From Streptomyces aidingensis (GTDB lineage Bacteria > Actinomycetota > Actinomycetes > Streptomycetales > Streptomycetaceae): 64,000 nt of DNA. The stretch lies in assembly GCF_900112355.1 (NCBI RefSeq), contig NZ_FOLM01000013.1, forward strand, positions 62,001-126,000. Direction: 5' to 3'. The position numbers were made by a program, and so were the translations under genes. Every line of letters begins with the position of its first letter. The first letter of the stretch is position 1. A model generated the notes under the pieces. That model had not been told where the DNA came from. It saw only the letters and a program-made list of their open reading frames with translations, and searched no databases. Shown here piece by piece: positions 1 through 9,352 of this stretch.

Positions 1-329
1 ACTACAGCCAGAAGTGCTGGACGCACCTGTTCGGCCGCAGCCGGACCAGCGAGCTGGTGTTCAAGGTGAGCTGGTGCGCGGTGGCCGTGATCGGTGCCCT
101 GCTGCCGCTGATGCGGCTGGTGGACGCGGCCGACGCGTTCCTGTTCCTGGCCGCGGTCGCCAACATCATCGGCCTGTACTTCCTGGCCCCGGTGGTCAAG
201 CGGGAGCTGGAGCGGGTGCTGGACTACATCCGCCGCAAGGACGCGGGCCAGAGCGACGAGGAGATCGAGGCCGCGGAGGCCGCCGCGGTGGCCGGCGGCC
301 CGTCCGCCAAGGTGATCTCCGCCGACTGA
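1..329 (+). CDS. Sodium:alanine/glycine symporter (AGCS family), C-terminal end, 5' truncated by the window
   Basis: Only the last 108 codons are present, reading in frame 3 from base 3 to the TGA at 327. The fragment holds two hydrophobic segments (about residues 22-40 and 46-62 of the fragment) followed by a charged cytosolic tail rich in Glu and Ala. The pattern of a late transmembrane helix, a YFLAP-type turn and a tail starting with VVKRELERVLDY matches the C-terminus of AGCS carriers, which import alanine or glycine with Na+ across the plasma membrane. The family call rests on this C-terminal part alone. A strong hairpin terminator follows. Confidence 0.75.
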   Translation, partial: YSQKCWTHLFGRSRTSELVFKVSWCAVAVIGALLPLMRLVDAADAFLFLAAVANIIGLYFLAPVVKRELERVLDYIRRKDAGQSDEEIEAAEAAAVAGGPSAKVISAD

Positions 330-364
330 CCGGGTGCATCCGCCGCTCCGGCGGGACGCGCGGC

Positions 365-416
365 GGTGGCGTGTCCGGTTCCTTCCGGGGAACCGGGCAC
401 GCCACCGGGCGTTTTC
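365..416 (+). terminator. Rho-independent-type terminator after the symporter
   Basis: Bases 365-382 pair with 389-406 in an 18-bp stem interrupted only by one G-U pair, with a 6-nt loop. The sequence GGGCGTTTTCC follows, giving a short T run. It separates the symporter from the mec+ gene, whose probable promoter begins just downstream. Confidence 0.8.
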
Positions 417-439
417 CGGTCTGACTTATCCTGGCGCGC

Positions 440-871
440 ATGCTGACCATCACCCAGGAGCTGCACGACAGAATCGTGGCCCACGCCCGCCAGGACCACC
501 CGGACGAGGCGTGCGGAGTCATCGCCGGCCCGGCCGGCAGCGACCGCCCCGAGCGCTTCATCCCCATGCTCAACGCGGCCCGTTCCCCCACGTTCTACGA
601 GTTCGACTCCGGTGATCTGCTCAGGCTCTACCGGGAGATGGACGACCGGGACGAGGAGCCGGTGGTCATCTACCACTCGCACACCGCCACCGAGGCCTAC
701 CCCTCGCGCACCGACATCTCCTACGCCAACGAGCCGGGCGCCCACTATGTGCTGGTCTCCACCGCCGAATGCGGCAACGACGAAGGGCCGGTCTCCTTCC
801 GTTCGTTCCGCATCGTGGACGGCGAAGTGAGCGAGGAGGAGGTCCGGATCGTTCCGGCCTCCGGGTCGTGA
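440..871 (+). CDS. mec: JAMM/MPN+ metallopeptidase (Mec+-like, M67 family)
   Basis: This 143-residue protein is a small zinc peptidase of the Mov34/JAMM fold. The metal-binding signature H-S-H-x7-S-x2-D is complete (HSHTATEAYPSRTD, residues about 79-92), and an N-terminal Glu (DEACG, about 24) is the expected catalytic acid. In actinobacteria such enzymes trim or hydrolyse C-terminal adducts on the sulfur carrier CysO, releasing cysteine. That role is supported here by cysO and cysM directly downstream. A TATCCT -10 hexamer at 427-432 lies 7 nt before the ATG, so the mRNA is probably leaderless. The assignment to Mec+ rests on motif, size and neighbourhood. Confidence 0.9.
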   Translation: MLTITQELHDRIVAHARQDHPDEACGVIAGPAGSDRPERFIPMLNAARSPTFYEFDSGDLLRLYREMDDRDEEPVVIYHSHTATEAYPSRTDISYANEPGAHYVLVSTAECGNDEGPVSFRSFRIVDGEVSEEEVRIVPASGS

Positions 872-948
872 CCGGAATATGGGACGAGATCGTCCGATCC
901 CCGGGACGGACTTCCGAAGGGGCCACCGGGAATCGTTACGATGTGGGC

Positions 949-1068
949 ATGGTTTCCCACGACGTGAGAAGTGAGCCGCCGAGCCTGCTGCTCGTGGCGC
1001 GCCTGCACGTCGATCTGTGCCGCCTCGCCAGCGCCATCTGTCTGCGCCGCGCGGACGCGTCGGCCTGA
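949..1068 (+). CDS. Cys-containing leader peptide upstream of cysO-cysM
   Basis: A 39-codon ORF begins at the ATG at 949, only 7 nt after a good -10 hexamer (TACGAT, 937-942), so the transcript is probably leaderless. The peptide carries the segment LLLVARLHVDLCRLASAIC, with Cys at positions 24 and 31. Actinobacterial cysteine and sulfur operons often begin with short leaderless ORFs containing Cys codons; in mycobacteria ribosome stalling at these codons controls the genes downstream. It sits after mec and 106 nt before cysO, so it would act on cysO-cysM. Its function is inferred from similarity of position and sequence type. It is too short to assign by domain. Confidence 0.7.
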   Translation: MVSHDVRSEPPSLLLVARLHVDLCRLASAICLRRADASA

Positions 1069-1174
1069 CCGACGGGCGGGCCGCCGTGCCCGCCTGCCGC
1101 ACCGCTCGCCGCACCGCCGCTCGCCGCCGATTCCCGCCCCTCCCGCGTCACCGGATACCCACTGGAGCATGTCC

Positions 1175-1453
1175 ATGGCCATCGAGGTCCGCATCCCGAC
1201 CATCCTCCGCAGCTACACCGACCAGCAGAAGTCCGTCGAAGGCAACGGCGGGACCCTGGCCGAACTCTTCACCGACCTGGACGCCAGCTTCCCCGGCATC
1301 CGGGAACGGCTGGTGGACGGCGGCGAACTGCGCCGCTTCGTCAACGTCTACCTCAACGACGAGGACGTGCGCTTCCTGGAGGGCATCGACACCAGGCTGC
1401 GGGACGGCGACAGCGTCACCATCCTGCCGGCCGTGGCCGGGGGAATGCGCTGA
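1175..1453 (+). CDS. cysO: Ubiquitin-like sulfur carrier protein CysO (MoaD/ThiS fold)
   Basis: This 92-residue beta-grasp protein is the sulfur donor for CysM-type cysteine synthesis. Its C-terminus reads AVAGG-MR, so the functional Gly-Gly is followed by two extra residues. The GG end must be free to be adenylated and thiocarboxylated; the JAMM peptidase encoded upstream is the obvious candidate to remove Met-Arg. I chose the ATG at 1175 because GGAG at 1164-1167 is 7 nt away. The in-frame ATG at 1169 is too close to that site. The stop codon overlaps the cysM start (TGATG), so the two are translationally coupled. Confidence 0.88.
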   Translation: MAIEVRIPTILRSYTDQQKSVEGNGGTLAELFTDLDASFPGIRERLVDGGELRRFVNVYLNDEDVRFLEGIDTRLRDGDSVTILPAVAGGMR

Positions 1454-2403
1454 TGCGCTTCGACTCCCCGCTCGCCGCGGTGGGCAACACCCCGCTGGTC
1501 CGGCTGGTGCGGCTGTCCCCCTCGGACGAGGTGCGCATCTGGGCCAAGCTGGAGGACCGCAACCCGACCGGCTCCATCAAGGACCGCCCGGCCCTGCACA
1601 TGATCGAGCAGGCCGAGAAGGACGGCCGGCTCACCCCGGGCTGCACCATCCTGGAGCCGACCTCCGGCAACACCGGCATCTCGCTGGCCATGGCCGCCCG
1701 GCTCAAGGGCTACCGGATGGTCTGCGTGATGCCCGAGAACACCTCGCGGGAGCGGCGCGAACTGCTCGCCATGTGGGGCGCGGAGATCATCCCCTCCCCG
1801 GCGGCCGGGGGTTCCAACACCGCCGTGCGGATGGCCAAGGAACTGGCCGCCGAGCACCCCGACTGGGTGATGCTGTACCAGTACGGCAACCCCGACAACG
1901 CGGGCGCCCACTACTCCACCACCGGGCCGGAGATCCTCGCCGACCTGCCCTCCGTCACCCACTTCGTGGCCGGCCTCGGCACCACCGGCACCCTGATGGG
2001 CGTGGGCCGCTATCTGCGCGAGCAACGGCCCGGGGTGCAGATCGTGGCCGCCGAGCCGCGCTACGACGACCTGGTCTACGGCCTGCGCAATCTGGACGAG
2101 GGCTTCGTTCCGGAACTGTACGAGGAGTCGGTGCTCACCACCCGGTTCTCGGTGGGCTCCGAGGACGCGGTCACCCGCACCCGGGAACTGCTCGCCGAGG
2201 AGGGCATCTTCGCCGGGGTCTCCACCGGCGCGGTGCTGCACGCGGCGATCGGCGTGGGCCGCAAGGCGGTGCGCGCGGGCGAGCCGGCCGACATCGTCTT
2301 CGTGGTCGCCGACGCCGGCTGGAAGTACCTCTCCACCGGCATCTACACCGCGGCCAGCACCGAGGAGGCGGTGGAGCTCCTCCAGGGCCAGCTCTGGGCC
2401 TGA
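1453..2403 (+). CDS. cysM: Cysteine synthase B-type, CysO-dependent (CysM)
   Basis: This 316-residue fold-type II PLP enzyme belongs to the cysteine synthase family. The PLP-binding lysine lies in NPTGSIKDRPA (about residue 43) and the substrate-binding loop is TSGNTGI (about 77). In the actinobacterial pathway the enzyme makes cysteine from O-phosphoserine and CysO thiocarboxylate, and its close coupling to cysO favours that over the sulfide-dependent CysK reaction. It starts with the ATG that overlaps the cysO stop. Downstream lies a short tandem repeat (ACCACCGC, 2411-2434) with no obvious role. Confidence 0.92.
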   Translation: MRFDSPLAAVGNTPLVRLVRLSPSDEVRIWAKLEDRNPTGSIKDRPALHMIEQAEKDGRLTPGCTILEPTSGNTGISLAMAARLKGYRMVCVMPENTSRERRELLAMWGAEIIPSPAAGGSNTAVRMAKELAAEHPDWVMLYQYGNPDNAGAHYSTTGPEILADLPSVTHFVAGLGTTGTLMGVGRYLREQRPGVQIVAAEPRYDDLVYGLRNLDEGFVPELYEESVLTTRFSVGSEDAVTRTRELLAEEGIFAGVSTGAVLHAAIGVGRKAVRAGEPADIVFVVADAGWKYLSTGIYTAASTEEAVELLQGQLWA

Positions 2404-2410
2404 GCCGCCC

Positions 2411-2441
2411 ACCACCGCACCACCGCACCACCGCACCACCC
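2411..2441. repeat. 8-bp tandem repeat, three full copies plus a partial
   Basis: The unit ACCACCGC is repeated at 2411, 2419 and 2427, followed by a partial fourth copy. It lies between cysM and the RodA gene. Nothing else is visible in this gap apart from the rodA promoter. Confidence 0.8.
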
Positions 2442-2532
2442 GCCGGCGGCCGGTCCCCGTGGCCCGGCCGCCGGGGCGCACCCGGTGGCGTGTTCACCGG
2501 GGGTGTCGGTGCCGGGGCGTAGAGTCACAAGC

Positions 2533-3723
2533 GTGAGTGTGCACAGCTATTTCCGGCCCGCGACCGACGGGCGGACGGTGTGGCAGCGGCTGACCGCGCG
2601 GGATTCGCTGCTCAGAAAGCTGGACTGGCCGCTGCTCGGCTCCGCGCTGGTCCTCACGGTCACGGGCACGGTCCTGGTCTACTCCGCCACCCGCGGGCGG
2701 GAGGAGCTGAACCACGGCGATCCGCAGTTCTTCCTGCTCCGGCAGTGCGTCAACGCCGCCCTGGGGATCGCCCTCGCCGCCGTGGTGGTCTGGCTGGGCA
2801 GCCGCCGGGTGCGGGACGCGGTGCCGCTGCTCTACGCCATGTCCGTGCTGCTGGCCGCCCTGGTGCTGACACCGCTCGGCACCACGGTCAACGGCTCCCG
2901 GAGCTGGATCGAGGTCGGCGGCGGCTTTGCCCTCCAGCCCTCGGAGCTGGTCAAGGTGGCGGTGATCCTGGCCCTGGCCGCGCTGTTCGCCGCCCGCGCC
3001 GATGCCTCCGGCGGGGAGAGCCCGGACGTCCGCACCATGCTGTTCGCGCTGGTGCTGGTCGCGGTGCCGGCGGTATTCATCATGCTCGCCCCGGACATGG
3101 GCCAGACGCTGGGGCTGGTGGTGATCTTCCTCGGGGTGCTGGTCGCCGCCGGGGCCTCCCGGTGGTGGCTGGCCGGCCTGTGCGGCGCCGGAGCGGCGGG
3201 CGCGGTGGCCGGCTGGCTGGCCGGCCTGCTGGACGAGTACCAGATCAACCGGTTCGCCGCGTTCGCCAATCCCGAACTGGACCCGGCGGGCGTGGGATAC
3301 AACACCAACCAGGCCCGGATCGCCATCGGTTCCGGCGGCCTGTTCGGCACCGGCCTGTTCCAGGGCCATCAGACCACCGGCCAGTTCGTGCCCGAGCAGC
3401 ACACGGACTTCGTCTTCACGGTGGCCGGCGAGGAGCTGGGCTTTCTGGGCTCCTGCGGGATCATTGTGCTGCTGGGCGTGGTGCTGTGGCGGGCCCTGCG
3501 CATCGCCCGGGACGCCACCGATCTGTACGGCACGGTGGTCGCGGCCGGCATCGTGGCCTGGCTGGCGTTCCAGTCCTTCGAGAACATCGGGATGTCGCTG
3601 GGCATCATGCCCGTCACCGGCCTGCCGCTGCCCTTTCTGTCCTACGGCGGCTCCGCCATGTTCGCCGTCTGGATCGCGGTCGGCCTGCTCCAGGCCATTC
3701 ATCTGGAATCGCGCCGCCGCTGA
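2533..3723 (+). CDS. rodA: FtsW/RodA/SpoVE-family SEDS peptidoglycan glycosyltransferase (RodA-like)
   Basis: The 396-residue product has about ten transmembrane helices and the family landmarks: RSWIEVGGGFALQPSEL in the middle loop (around 120), NRFAAFANPELDP followed by a GYNTNQARIAIGSGG segment, and the C-terminal GLPLPFLSYGGSAMF. SEDS proteins polymerise lipid II glycan strands at the membrane with a partner class B PBP. I chose GTG 2533 because TAGAGT (2520-2525) sits 7 nt before it and there is no Shine-Dalgarno, suggesting leaderless translation. An upstream GTG at 2485 is in frame but unsupported. The stop codon is part of a perfect palindrome that serves as terminator. RodA, FtsW and SpoVE cannot be separated with certainty from sequence alone. 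Confidence 0.85.
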   Translation: MSVHSYFRPATDGRTVWQRLTARDSLLRKLDWPLLGSALVLTVTGTVLVYSATRGREELNHGDPQFFLLRQCVNAALGIALAAVVVWLGSRRVRDAVPLLYAMSVLLAALVLTPLGTTVNGSRSWIEVGGGFALQPSELVKVAVILALAALFAARADASGGESPDVRTMLFALVLVAVPAVFIMLAPDMGQTLGLVVIFLGVLVAAGASRWWLAGLCGAGAAGAVAGWLAGLLDEYQINRFAAFANPELDPAGVGYNTNQARIAIGSGGLFGTGLFQGHQTTGQFVPEQHTDFVFTVAGEELGFLGSCGIIVLLGVVLWRALRIARDATDLYGTVVAAGIVAWLAFQSFENIGMSLGIMPVTGLPLPFLSYGGSAMFAVWIAVGLLQAIHLESRRR

Positions 3724-3754
3724 CGCCTGCCCGCCCGCGGGCGGGCAGGCGTCA
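3721..3754. terminator. Perfect 34-bp palindromic terminator shared by convergent genes
   Basis: Bases 3721-3737 are the exact reverse complement of 3738-3754, with no unpaired centre. The palindrome includes the rodA stop codon (TGA at 3721-3723) and lies just before the end of the opposing PemK/MazF-like gene, so it can stop transcription from both sides. Confidence 0.8.
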
Positions 3755-3767
3755 GCGGGCGGGCAGG

Positions 3768-4196
3768 TCAGGGGTTGGTGTGGGTGCGGACCTGGTCCCA
3801 GAGCAGGGGGTCGAGGATGCCGGCCCGGCACCGCAGGGCACCGGGCGGCAGCCAGTGCAGGTCCGCGGTCTCCACCGCCCCGCCGCGGGCCTGGCCGACC
3901 GTGCCGGGCGGCAGCGGCACCGTGCCCGGCCGTTCGCCCCCGGGGCGGGCCGTGATTCTCGCCACCCGGACGCCGTCCCGGCCGTCCACCGCCAGGACCA
4001 GCGCCGGGGCCTGCGGCTCGCCCGGCAGCGTCGCGTACCAGATGTCGCCCGGGCGGGGCCCGGAGCGGGACCCGCGCCGGGCCGGGGCGCGCCTCCGCAG
4101 CCGCGCGCCGGGCAGCCGCCCCGCGCCGTCCACCAGCGCCGCCACCAGGCCGAGCACCGCCACCGCGGCCAGTGCCGGCCACCACGAGATGTCCAC
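3768..4196 (-). CDS. PemK/MazF-family toxin-like protein with an N-terminal membrane helix
   Basis: The 142-residue product starts with one hydrophobic helix (WWPALAAVAVLGLVAAL, residues 5-21), then a basic linker rich in Arg. From about residue 46 it has a PemK/MazF-type SH3-like barrel, opening with the family hallmark PRPGDIWYATLPG. MazF proteins cleave RNA, but this membrane-anchored actinobacterial form has no adjacent antitoxin gene, so it may not act as a classic toxin. I chose GTG 4196 because GGGAGGGAG lies about 7 nt upstream. Just upstream is a striking array of 10-bp repeats (4231-4320) that may control it. Confidence 0.7.
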   Translation of the reverse strand: MDISWWPALAAVAVLGLVAALVDGAGRLPGARLRRRAPARRGSRSGPRPGDIWYATLPGEPQAPALVLAVDGRDGVRVARITARPGGERPGTVPLPPGTVGQARGGAVETADLHWLPPGALRCRAGILDPLLWDQVRTHTNP

Positions 4197-4230
4197 CGTG
4201 CGTCTCCCTCCCACCGGATCGGGACGGACA

Positions 4231-4320
4231 TGAACGGGCATGTACAGGCATGAACGGGAGTGAATGTGCATTGACCGCTGTTGACGTCCGTTGATGGGCG
4301 TTGAAGGGGCCTTGAGGACG
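4231..4320. repeat. Array of about nine degenerate 10-bp repeats in the divergent promoter region
   Basis: Reading in steps of ten from 4231, the units are tgaacgggca, tgtacaggca, tgaacgggag, tgaatgtgca, ttgaccgctg, ttgacgtccg, ttgatgggcg, ttgaaggggc and cttgaggacg. TGA or TTGA recurs once per helical turn. The array lies 35 bp before the PemK/MazF-like start codon and about 210 bp before the MBL gene. It is either a phased protein-binding array or a decayed minisatellite. Confidence 0.75.
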
Positions 4321-4528
4321 GGAAACGCGCCCCGGCCGGACGGGTGAGCGGGCCTTCGCAAGGCTGCGCGAGAGAGACGGCGAGGGCCTCGCGCACCCTT
4401 CCGGGGCAGTCCTCCGACACTACCGCCGCGCTGGTGATTCCGCCCACACCGGCGGCTTTCCGAGGCGCACAGCCCGCTGTTGCCACTTACAGTCGTGGCA
4501 ATCCCACCACGCGGAGGTCGCCTCCCTC

Positions 4529-5299
4529 ATGAAGCTCACCGTTGTCGGCTGCGCGGGATCCTTCCCGTCCGCGGACTCGGCCTGCTCCAGCTATCTGGTC
4601 GAGGCCGAGGGCTACCGCCTGCTGCTGGATCTGGGCAATGGCGCCCTCGGCGAGCTCCAGAAGTACACCGGCATCTACGACATCGACGCGGTGGTCCTCA
4701 GCCACCTGCATCCCGACCACTTCATCGACATGTGCGCCTACTTCGTGGCGCGCTACTACCGTTTCGAGGGCGGACGCTGCGCCCCGATCCCGGTCTACGG
4801 CCCGGCCGACACCGAGCGGCGGCTGCTCGCGGCCTACGCCGACACCCCCTCCGAGAAGTCGATGAGCGAGGTGTTCGACTTCCGGACGCTGGTCCCGGGG
4901 CGGACGCTGCCGCTCGGGCCGCTGCGGCTGACCGCCGAGCGGGTCCGGCACCCGGTCGAGGCCTATGGCTTCCGCATCGAGCACAACGGCTCGGCGCTGG
5001 TCTACTCGGGTGACACCGGCCCCTGCCCGCAGCTCGACGCCCTCTCCCGCGGTGCGGATCTGCTGCTCTGCGAGGCGGCCTTCACCGACGGCAAGGAGAA
5101 CCTGCCGGACATCCATATGACCGGGCTGGAGGCCGGCCAGTGCGCCCGGGACGCGGGCGCCGGCCATCTGGTGCTCACCCACATCCCGCCGTGGACGGAT
5201 GCCAAGGTCAATCTGCGGGACGCCAGGTCCGCCTTCGGCGGCCCGGTGGAGCTGGCCCGCCCGGGAGCGGTCTACCGGGTGGGGCACCGGGCGGACTGA
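4529..5299 (+). CDS. MBL-fold metallo-hydrolase (RNase Z/ElaC-like branch)
   Basis: This 256-residue soluble protein has the metallo-beta-lactamase fold. Motif 2, SHLHPDHFID (HxHxDH, about residues 59-68), is complete, the N-terminus has the typical GCAGSFPS strand-loop, and later ligands are visible as HPVEAYGFRIE, YSGDTGPC (Asp) and LTHIPP (His). Such proteins bind two zinc ions and hydrolyse phosphodiester or ester bonds. The substrate of this widely conserved Streptomyces homologue is not known to me. It begins at the ATG at 4529, preceded by a weak GGAGG further upstream (4511-4515). Convergent with the PTS gene, only 38 bp apart. Confidence 0.85.
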   Translation: MKLTVVGCAGSFPSADSACSSYLVEAEGYRLLLDLGNGALGELQKYTGIYDIDAVVLSHLHPDHFIDMCAYFVARYYRFEGGRCAPIPVYGPADTERRLLAAYADTPSEKSMSEVFDFRTLVPGRTLPLGPLRLTAERVRHPVEAYGFRIEHNGSALVYSGDTGPCPQLDALSRGADLLLCEAAFTDGKENLPDIHMTGLEAGQCARDAGAGHLVLTHIPPWTDAKVNLRDARSAFGGPVELARPGAVYRVGHRAD

Positions 5300-5337
5300 A
5301 CCGCCCGGCGCCCCGGCCCGGGGCGGCGAGGGGAGAA

Positions 5338-6642
<1,305 letters not shown>

Positions 6643-6725
6643 TCCATCCTCCAGGGGGCTGGACGCCGCCGGAGCGGGGAGGACGGCGGCGCCGCGGGAT
6701 GATCAGGAAACCTTCAGAGCTGGAA

Positions 6726-6741
6726 CCTGGTCTACACCATT
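6726..6741. promoter_or_regulatory. Candidate DasR-responsive element (dre)
   Basis: The 16-mer CCTGGTCTACACCATT agrees with the published dre consensus A(C/G)TGGTCTAGACCA(C/G)T at the core TGGTCTAnACCA. It lies 84 bp upstream of the EIIC start and in the nagE2/nagF divergent region. DasR represses GlcNAc uptake genes until glucosamine-6-phosphate rises. Confidence 0.75.
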
Positions 6742-6997
6742 GGGGTGGGTGTGCGTGCTTTCTAGCACGCGGGCCGCGCGGAAGGGAACCCTTGACTGCA
6801 CAGGTCTTTGGGGCGGTACGACGGCGCAGCGGCGGTGGTCGGGCGGCGGGGATCCATGAAGGATGAATCACCGCAGAACGGGCCACCGGTGACATGGTCC
6901 AGACCCGACGGGCCTCCGGAACGGCCCGGGAGCCCTACCGTAGAGACGTTTCCACCGGGGGCACCGTCCCGGACGCGGACAGCGGAGGAGAGGCATC

Positions 6998-7258
6998 ATG
7001 GTCAGCAGGGGCGAGAAGGCCGAGAAGGATGAAAAGGCGGAGAGGATCGTCGCCGGGCTCGGCGGCATCGACAACATCATCGAGGTCGAGGGCTGCATCA
7101 CCCGGCTGCGCACCGAGGTGGAGGACGCCTCGCTCGTCGACGAGGCGGCGCTCAAAAGGGCCGGCGCGCACGGTGTGGTCAGGATGGGCACCGCCGTCCA
7201 GGTCGTCATCGGCACCGACGCCGACCCGATCGCCTCCGAGATCGAGGACATGATGTAG
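6998..7258 (+). CDS. nagF: PTS glucose/GlcNAc-type EIIB subunit (NagF-like)
   Basis: This 86-residue soluble protein is a stand-alone EIIB domain. The phosphorylated cysteine is in the conserved VEGCITRLRTEV segment (Cys at about 33), and the rest (MGTAVQVVIGTDADPIASEI) matches the end of the fold. It passes phosphate from EIIA to the incoming sugar at the EIIC encoded divergently. It starts at the ATG at 6998 with GGAGGAG at 6984-6990. A TAGAGA or TACCGT -10 lies near 6936-6946, so a control region is shared with nagE2. Confidence 0.9.
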   Translation: MVSRGEKAEKDEKAERIVAGLGGIDNIIEVEGCITRLRTEVEDASLVDEAALKRAGAHGVVRMGTAVQVVIGTDADPIASEIEDMM

Positions 7259-7316
7259 CCGGGAGACGCCGGACGCGGCGGGGCGGGGCGGGCCGGTGCA
7301 CCGTTAGGCTCGCCCC

Positions 7317-8038
<722 letters not shown>

Positions 8039-8042
<4 letters not shown>

Positions 8043-8662
8043 GCCCCGCGAAACAGCCCGCCCGCCTGGTGCTGGCGACCCGCAACATCCACAAGGTGGG
8101 TGAACTCCGCGCCATCCTGGGCCGCGCCGGACTGCGGGTGGAACTGCTCGGCACGGACGCCTTCCCCGATGTTCCCGATGTCCGCGAAACCGGTGTCACC
8201 TTCGCGGAGAACGCCCTGCTCAAGGCGCACGCCATGGCCCGGGCCTGCGGCCTGCCGGCGATCGCCGACGACTCCGGGCTGTGCGTGGACGTGCTGGGCG
8301 GCGCGCCGGGGATCTTCTCCGCGCGCTGGGCCGGCCGGCACGGCAACGACCGGGAGAACCTGGAGTTGCTGCTGGCCCAGTTGGAGGACATCGAACCACC
8401 GCACCGCGGGGCGCACTTCCTGTGCGCGGCGGCGCTGGCCCTGCCGGACGGCACCGAGCGGGTGGTGGAGGGCCGGCTGCGCGGCACGCTGCGGCGCAAG
8501 CCGGTGGGCGGCGGCGGCTTCGGCTACGACCCGATCCTGGAACCGGAGGGCCACAGCCGCACCTGCGCCGAGCTGAGCGCGGAGGAGAAGAACGCGATCA
8601 GCCACCGCGGCCAGGCCTTCCGGGCCCTGGTTCCGGTGGTCCGCGAACTGCTCGACGCATGA
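8039..8662 (+). CDS. rdgB: RdgB/HAM1 family non-canonical purine NTP pyrophosphatase
   Basis: The 207-residue enzyme hydrolyses dITP, ITP and XTP to the monophosphates, keeping deaminated purines out of nucleic acid. The N-terminal substrate-binding motif TRNIHKVGEL and the metal-binding ADDSGLCVDVLGGAPGIFSA segment (about 79-98) are intact, as is the FGYDPI motif near residue 160. Its ATG overlaps the rph stop (ATGA). The rph-rdgB pairing is common in actinobacteria. Confidence 0.95.
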
Positions 8663-8680
8663 CGCGTCCGCCGCTGCCGG

Positions 8681-9352
8681 TCAGCCGGTGAGGTAGGCGG
8701 AGACCACGACATTGGCGGAGTAGCTGCGCTCGGCCGGGTCGAAGGTGCCGCCGCAGGTGATCAGGTGGAGTTCGGCGCGCTCGGTGTCCGGCGAGCCGTA
8801 CACCAGCCGGGGGTCGAACTCCCGGCGCTGCACCACGTCCACCCGTTCCACGGTGAACTCCGCGGTGGAGCCGTCCAGCCGGGTCACCGCCACCTCGGTG
8901 CCCGGTTCCACCGCGCTCAGGCCGTAGAAGACCGCCGGTTCGCTCTCGGTGTCCACATGGCCCACCAGCAGCGCGGTGCCCGCCGCCCCGGGCACCGGCC
9001 CGTCCGCGTACCAGCCCGCCACATCCGGGACCTCGTACGGCGGCGGGTCCACCGCGCCGGTGGCGTCCAGACCGCGCGGCACCACCTCGGCGCGTATGCC
9101 GGCCGAGGGGATCTCCAGCAGGGTGGGCGGGGAGTCGCCGGCCAGCGGCCGGGCGGGCGGCGGCAGCACCGCCCCGGACGCCGGCCGTACCGGGGAGCCG
9201 GCGGCCGGCCCGGCGGCCGGGCCGGCCGCCGACGGCAGCCGGCCCTCCGTCAGGTCCCGTCCCCACAGCCAGAGTCCGAGCAGCAGCACGGACCAGGCCA
9301 GCATGGGCAGCAGCCGGCCGGCCGCTCCCCGGACGGGCTCAGTGCGGGGCAC
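8681..9352 (-). CDS. Class E/F-type sortase
   Basis: This 223-residue protein has an N-terminal membrane anchor (LLPMLAWSVLLLGLWLWG, residues 14-31), a Pro/Ala-rich linker and a C-terminal sortase barrel. The catalytic triad is visible: His in LLVGHVDT, Cys in LITCGG, and Arg in AERSYSANV. Sortases cleave a sorting motif and join proteins to cell-wall or surface acceptors. The compact form without flanking pilin genes fits the single-domain class F/E enzymes of actinobacteria. It overlaps by 14 nt the secreted protein gene upstream, so the two are cotranscribed. No LPxTG-type substrate is visible nearby. Confidence 0.85.
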   Translation of the reverse strand: MPRTEPVRGAAGRLLPMLAWSVLLLGLWLWGRDLTEGRLPSAAGPAAGPAAGSPVRPASGAVLPPPARPLAGDSPPTLLEIPSAGIRAEVVPRGLDATGAVDPPPYEVPDVAGWYADGPVPGAAGTALLVGHVDTESEPAVFYGLSAVEPGTEVAVTRLDGSTAEFTVERVDVVQRREFDPRLVYGSPDTERAELHLITCGGTFDPAERSYSANVVVSAYLTG

